8,641 nt of DNA from Candidatus Parvarchaeota archaeon. Its GTDB lineage: Archaea; Nanobdellota; Nanobdellia; Parvarchaeales; Parvarchaeaceae. Below, one piece after another: positions 5,678 through 8,641 of the stretch. Where the stretch lies: positions 1-8,641 of the forward strand of contig JAMCSQ010000049.1 of the NCBI GenBank assembly GCA_023378805.1, in the 5' to 3' direction. A model generated the notes under the pieces. It saw nothing but the letters and a program-made list of their open reading frames with translations, ran no database searches and was not told the DNA's origin. The translations under genes were made by a program, and so were the position numbers. Each line of letters starts with the position of its first letter. Within the stretch, counting starts at the first letter, position 1.

Positions 5678-6253
5678 ATGATTACTTACAGTGAATTTCT
5701 CAGGATAAGAAGACAGGAGCAGGAAGACAACCGGACACTGACAAAATTCAATGATGATTTATTTGAAGAAATGAAGGAGTATATAGCCATAAACAAAAAT
5801 TCCTTGGAAGAAGCGAAGAAAATGAACGATGAAAAAAAATTAGAGGAGATATCCACACAGATAAAAAATGCAATATCGACATTGGAGCAGATAATAAATT
5901 TAAGGATGATTAAAATTGCAGGGATGGCAATATTAGATGTTGATAGTGAGCAAGCAAAGACAAATATGCTTTCTAAAGAGATAATCTTTTTTGACAACCT
6001 GCTAACACTTTCAAAGCAGTATAAATCAGGGGTAATAACAGAGGTTAAGTCTATAGAGCCAAAGAAACTGCAGAGGGTTGAAAGCAATGACAGTGAAAGT
6101 GAGAAGGTTGTTATAAAGATACTTTCTGATATCCCTAAGTTTGTTTGGAGAAACGACAAATCCTACGGCCCTTTCAGTTTTCCAAATGTAATAGAAATAG
6201 ACAAGGATGTAGCGCAGATACTTATAAAGAGCGGAAAAGCAGAGAGCGTGTAA
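5678..6253 (+). CDS. gins51: GINS complex subunit, Gins51 (Sld5/Psf1-like) family
   Basis: GINS is the replisome factor that activates and tethers the MCM helicase and contacts primase, polymerase and the GAN/Cdc45 protein. The 191-aa product has the A-B domain order of archaeal Gins51. A helical A domain spans about 1-118, including FLRIRRQEQ near the start (7-15), NLRMIKIAGMAILD (74-87) and the acidic helix up to LLTLSKQY. A variable linker (about 120-142) leads to a small beta-rich B domain (143-191), where KILSDIPKFV and YGPFSFPNVIEI are typical of the family. The ATG fits the TATA box at 5649-5656. The stop is followed directly by the ATG of a Hef-like helicase, which points to a shared mRNA and possibly shared work at the fork. 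No Gins23 gene is visible in the window. Confidence 0.88.
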   Translation: MITYSEFLRIRRQEQEDNRTLTKFNDDLFEEMKEYIAINKNSLEEAKKMNDEKKLEEISTQIKNAISTLEQIINLRMIKIAGMAILDVDSEQAKTNMLSKEIIFFDNLLTLSKQYKSGVITEVKSIEPKKLQRVESNDSESEKVVIKILSDIPKFVWRNDKSYGPFSFPNVIEIDKDVAQILIKSGKAESV

Positions 6254-7780
6254 ATGACCCTCTTCAAGGAAAAGATAGAAGACAGAGAATACCAGAATAA
6301 GATATTCGAAACGGCAAAAACAGGTAACACTCTTGTCGTATTGCCTACGGGTCTTGGAAAAACAATAATAAGCGCTATGCTTGTTGATTCCAGGATAATA
6401 AAATACCCGTCTTCAAAGGTTCTTTTCTTGGCACCTACAAAGCCGCTCGCAAATCAGCATTACAAAACTTTTTCTTCATTGCTTGCAGTAAATCCTGGCA
6501 TAGTAAGTGGTTCAGTATCTAGCAGCAAAAGAATAAAAATCTATGAAGAATCACAGTTAATATTCGCAACGCCACAGACCATAGAGAATGACCTGGCAAA
6601 AAATATCATAGACTTCTCAAATTTCAGCTTGCTTATAGTTGACGAGGCCCACCATACAATAGGAAATTACTCTTATGTCAAGATAGCAAAAGCATATTCT
6701 GAGCAGTCAATTCATCCACTTATACTTGGACTTACTGCTTCCCCTGCATCCGATAGGGAAAAGATAAAGCTGATATGCGGCAATCTGCAGATAAGTAATG
6801 TCGAAATAAGATCCGACGATGATCCCGATGTTATACCTTATATACAAAAAAAATACATAGAAGAGATAAAAGTAAATCTTCCGCAGGAAATGCTCGAGCT
6901 TGCCAACAAGCTAAAGTTGCTGATAAGCGAATCGATAAGTGAACTACAAGAGATAGGCCTGTTGAAAAACGTGCAGAAAACTAGAATAAACAAAGTTACC
7001 ATCCTGTTGCTCCAGAAAAGCCTTCAAAGGCAGATGTTCAGTGGAAAAAGAACGTATTATCTTATTAGAGGGATAATACTAACTTCGAAGATTTTGAAGC
7101 TTTATCATGCTTATAACTTATTGTCAACACAGAGCCTTGCCGCGTTTTTGAATTTCCTAGAAAAGATACAAACTGGTAAGGCAAAGACCGATAAAGATCT
7201 TTCTTCAAACAAAAGGTTCCTTGAAATCAAAGAAAGAACTACAGAATTGCTAGAAAATGGGATAGAACATCCTAAGCTTAAACAGCTTCAAATTATATTC
7301 ACAAATTATTTCAACGAATCAAAAAAGGCCATAGTGTTCGCACAGTACAGGGATACAGTAGATGTAATATACAACAGCATATCTAAGATACCGGGGATAA
7401 GGCCTATAAAATTTATAGGGCAGGGGAAGGGAGGGCTGTCACAGAAAGAGCAGGTCAATATAGTACAGGATTTTGAATCAGGGATTTACAATGTACTTGT
7501 TTCAACAAGCGTTAGCGAAGAAGGCATGTCTATAAAAGGAGTTGATCTTGCAGTATTCTATGAAACAATACCCAGTGCAATAAGAAACATTCAGCGCAGG
7601 GGCAGAGTAGGAAGATTCTCCGCTGGAAGAATATTTATATTGATTACAATAGGAACAAATGATGAGGGTTATTATTGGCTTTCTAAAAGAAGGGAAAAAA
7701 CAATGAAAAGGATTATAAAAAACATAAAGGAAAATCCAGATACAATAAAGCAAGATGGGACATTGCACCCTTTTATCTAA
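6254..7780 (+). CDS. hef: Hef/FANCM-type superfamily 2 DNA helicase, without nuclease domain
   Basis: This is a branched-DNA helicase of the Hef/FANCM/Mph1 group, expected to remodel stalled forks and Holliday-like structures. Visible motifs are the REYQ motif (11-14), Walker A PTGLGKT (31-37), Ia APTKPLANQH (60-69), Ib ATPQTIE (105-111), II DEAH (130-133), III TAS (161-163), a helical insert (about 195-330) typical of Hef, IV IVFAQYRDT (about 360-368), V STSVSEEGMSIKGVD (about 417-431), and VI QRRGRVGR (447-454). All are intact, so ATPase activity is likely. At 508 aa it ends soon after the second RecA domain. The C-terminal XPF-type nuclease and helix-hairpin-helix of full-length euryarchaeal Hef (about 750 aa) are absent, and the DNA after the stop shows no continuation. 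This is a genuine helicase-only form, as known in some archaea. It follows gins51 without spacing and without a clear ribosome-binding site, so it is probably translationally coupled. Confidence 0.92.
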   Translation: MTLFKEKIEDREYQNKIFETAKTGNTLVVLPTGLGKTIISAMLVDSRIIKYPSSKVLFLAPTKPLANQHYKTFSSLLAVNPGIVSGSVSSSKRIKIYEESQLIFATPQTIENDLAKNIIDFSNFSLLIVDEAHHTIGNYSYVKIAKAYSEQSIHPLILGLTASPASDREKIKLICGNLQISNVEIRSDDDPDVIPYIQKKYIEEIKVNLPQEMLELANKLKLLISESISELQEIGLLKNVQKTRINKVTILLLQKSLQRQMFSGKRTYYLIRGIILTSKILKLYHAYNLLSTQSLAAFLNFLEKIQTGKAKTDKDLSSNKRFLEIKERTTELLENGIEHPKLKQLQIIFTNYFNESKKAIVFAQYRDTVDVIYNSISKIPGIRPIKFIGQGKGGLSQKEQVNIVQDFESGIYNVLVSTSVSEEGMSIKGVDLAVFYETIPSAIRNIQRRGRVGRFSAGRIFILITIGTNDEGYYWLSKRREKTMKRIIKNIKENPDTIKQDGTLHPFI

Positions 7781-7790
7781 TTAAGAAGAT

Positions 7791-7806
7791 CCTTTCCTAG
7801 GGAAGG
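7791..7806. repeat. Imperfect 16-bp inverted repeat after hef
   Basis: CCTTTCCTAGGGAAGG is palindromic except for one pair, which can form G-U in the plus-strand RNA. It lies 11 bases after the hef stop, between converging genes. No T-run follows on either strand, so it is not a standard terminator. It may help end transcripts or bind a protein, or be chance. Confidence 0.3.
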
Positions 7807-7897
7807 CACGGGAACGAAATCAGTAACATATCTACCCACAAAAGCAACACTATATATAATATGTTTTATGGAAAATAAGTCATACCTTCTTGCGCGT

Positions 7898-7913
7898 TAA
7901 ATTAATTAATTTA
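7898..7913. repeat. Perfect 16-bp A/T palindrome between converging genes
   Basis: TAAATTAATTAATTTA is a perfect palindrome 21 bases past the stop of the minus-strand surface-protein gene, and TTTT follows on the plus strand. Composition alone makes A/T palindromes common here. It may contribute to termination of converging transcripts, but nothing stronger can be said. Confidence 0.3.
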
Positions 7914-7934
7914 TTTTGTAGTAAGCTATTAATT

Positions 7935-8641
7935 TTAAACTGTACCACCAAAAATAACAGATGGCATAACTCCATTTGGAGGTGCGGATCTCTCATCAAA
8001 CCACTGTAAGAAAGTATTTCCTGAAGTACCAGTGTGTATGAGTAATTGGTAACTAATAGGATGCGGTAAAAATGTACTATTTGTAACTGTGTATTCATCA
8101 CTATAATTATACTCAGAAAATGCCGTTGTTCCGCTGCTTTCTAACCCAACTGTCCAAACGCCATAAGCTTGTACGTAGTTGGTCGGGGTTTTTGTGTTGT
8201 TTAAATATAGGTAATACCCCGATACTAATTCATTTGCACCAATCATCCAACTGTCTCCTATAGGGTTACAATTTATACAGTCTCCTGCTCCAAAATCAAA
8301 TCCATTCGCACCATTGTTAAATGTTGGTTTACCATAGAAATCAAATACGGAACCTGCAGAAAACGACGGTATAGAATATAGAAAACCGAAACCTGAGCCG
8401 GGTACATCCAATGTTAATCCATTATCAACACTGTACGAAAGAGAAGAAACGTTAAATTTGCTTTTATTTAACGAGGTGCCAGAAAAGTTATCATAAAAAT
8501 TGAATACGTTAGCACCGTCATCATATTCTCCATAACTACTTGAAAGCGTTGGAGCTTCGCCATTATTAACATTATTAAACAGAACGGTTGAAGTAGGCAA
8601 AGCCAATTCAGCTTCTATAGTTAGCACTGAATTTGCAGGCA
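7935..8641 (-). CDS. Probable exported surface protein, C-terminal part, 5' end outside window
   Basis: The minus-strand frame is open to the window edge, so about 235 C-terminal residues are seen. The GTG at 8627 is internal, because codons for PANS precede it in frame. The region is rich in Asn, Ser, Thr, Gly, Tyr and Phe and poor in charge, as in exported cell-surface proteins. It contains the segment YDNFSGTSLNKSKF, which recalls the lectin-like beta-sandwich (DUF2341/concanavalin-like) domains in large surface proteins of Thermoplasmatales and ARMAN-type archaea. A CINC motif could form a disulfide, and several NxS/NxT sites could be N-glycosylated. The last part (ISYQLLIHTGTSGN...LQWFDERSAPP) is a beta-rich ending without a membrane anchor, so any anchor or signal peptide would be upstream. 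Domain naming is from memory and tentative. Composition differs clearly from the neighbouring housekeeping genes. Confidence 0.75.
   Translation of the reverse strand, partial: PANSVLTIEAELALPTSTVLFNNVNNGEAPTLSSSYGEYDDGANVFNFYDNFSGTSLNKSKFNVSSLSYSVDNGLTLDVPGSGFGFLYSIPSFSAGSVFDFYGKPTFNNGANGFDFGAGDCINCNPIGDSWMIGANELVSGYYLYLNNTKTPTNYVQAYGVWTVGLESSGTTAFSEYNYSDEYTVTNSTFLPHPISYQLLIHTGTSGNTFLQWFDERSAPPNGVMPSVIFGGTV

Noticed and set aside
5686..6159. 157-aa minus-strand reading frame opposite gins51
   Set aside because: It is the antisense shadow of a well-conserved gene, with Ser/Phe/Leu-rich composition typical of the reverse of Lys/Glu-rich coding sequence.
7850..7863. TATATATAAT followed by ATG as a possible promoter and small gene
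   Set aside because: The reading frame from the ATG at 7861 ends after five codons, and any transcript would run antisense into the surface-protein gene. An antisense RNA cannot be excluded, but nothing supports it.
7781..7934. A tRNA or structured RNA in the spacer after hef
   Set aside because: No cloverleaf, T-loop (GTTCRA) or C/D-box pair could be found; only an imperfect inverted repeat and an A/T palindrome are present.

Overview
The window looks like a piece of an A+T-rich archaeal genome. The evidence is an archaeal transcription factor B, an archaeal/eukaryotic-type tRNA methyltransferase (Trm1), ribosomal protein L35Ae (eL33), a GINS subunit of the A-B domain order and a Hef/FANCM-type helicase, together with TATA boxes about 22-26 nt upstream of start codons. 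Very tight packing, tiny membrane proteins, a short nuclease-less Hef and a surface protein of the kind seen in acid-mine ARMAN and Thermoplasmatales genomes suggest a DPANN archaeon of the Micrarchaeota/Parvarchaeota type. That lineage assignment is an inference, not a proof.

Layout. 1-669 (+) is the 3' part of tfb, cut by the window edge. 702-1784 (+) is trm1, with its own TATA box and probably a leaderless mRNA. It abuts tail to tail, with no base between, a leftward operon: a 361-aa nucleotidyltransferase/HEPN-like protein (3123-2038) followed one base later by the L35Ae gene (2036-1785). A 155-bp divergent promoter region (3124-3278) separates that operon from a rightward cluster. The cluster holds a 575-aa soluble protein I do not recognise (3279-5006) and four single-membrane-span mini-proteins of 57, 56, 46 and 53 aa (5009-5645) whose stops and starts overlap or nearly touch. 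A new TATA box precedes the gins51 gene (5678-6253), which runs directly into a Hef-like helicase (6254-7780, junction TAAATG). A 154-bp convergent spacer follows, and the window closes with the C-terminal part of a probable exported surface protein on the minus strand (8641-7935).

How the genes work together. TFB, Trm1 and L35Ae are core information-processing genes. GINS and Hef form a small replication-fork/fork-repair unit. The candidate undescribed system is the 3279-5645 cluster. One large cytosolic, largely helical protein with a possible C-terminal winged helix is followed by four mini membrane proteins. Two of these have N-termini resembling archaeal class III (pilin-like) signals, and two share a KD-x-x-x-x-FS motif just after the membrane span. 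Its function cannot be read from the sequence; a membrane-anchored or pilus-like assembly is only a hypothesis.

No tRNA, rRNA, CRISPR array or insertion sequence was recognised.
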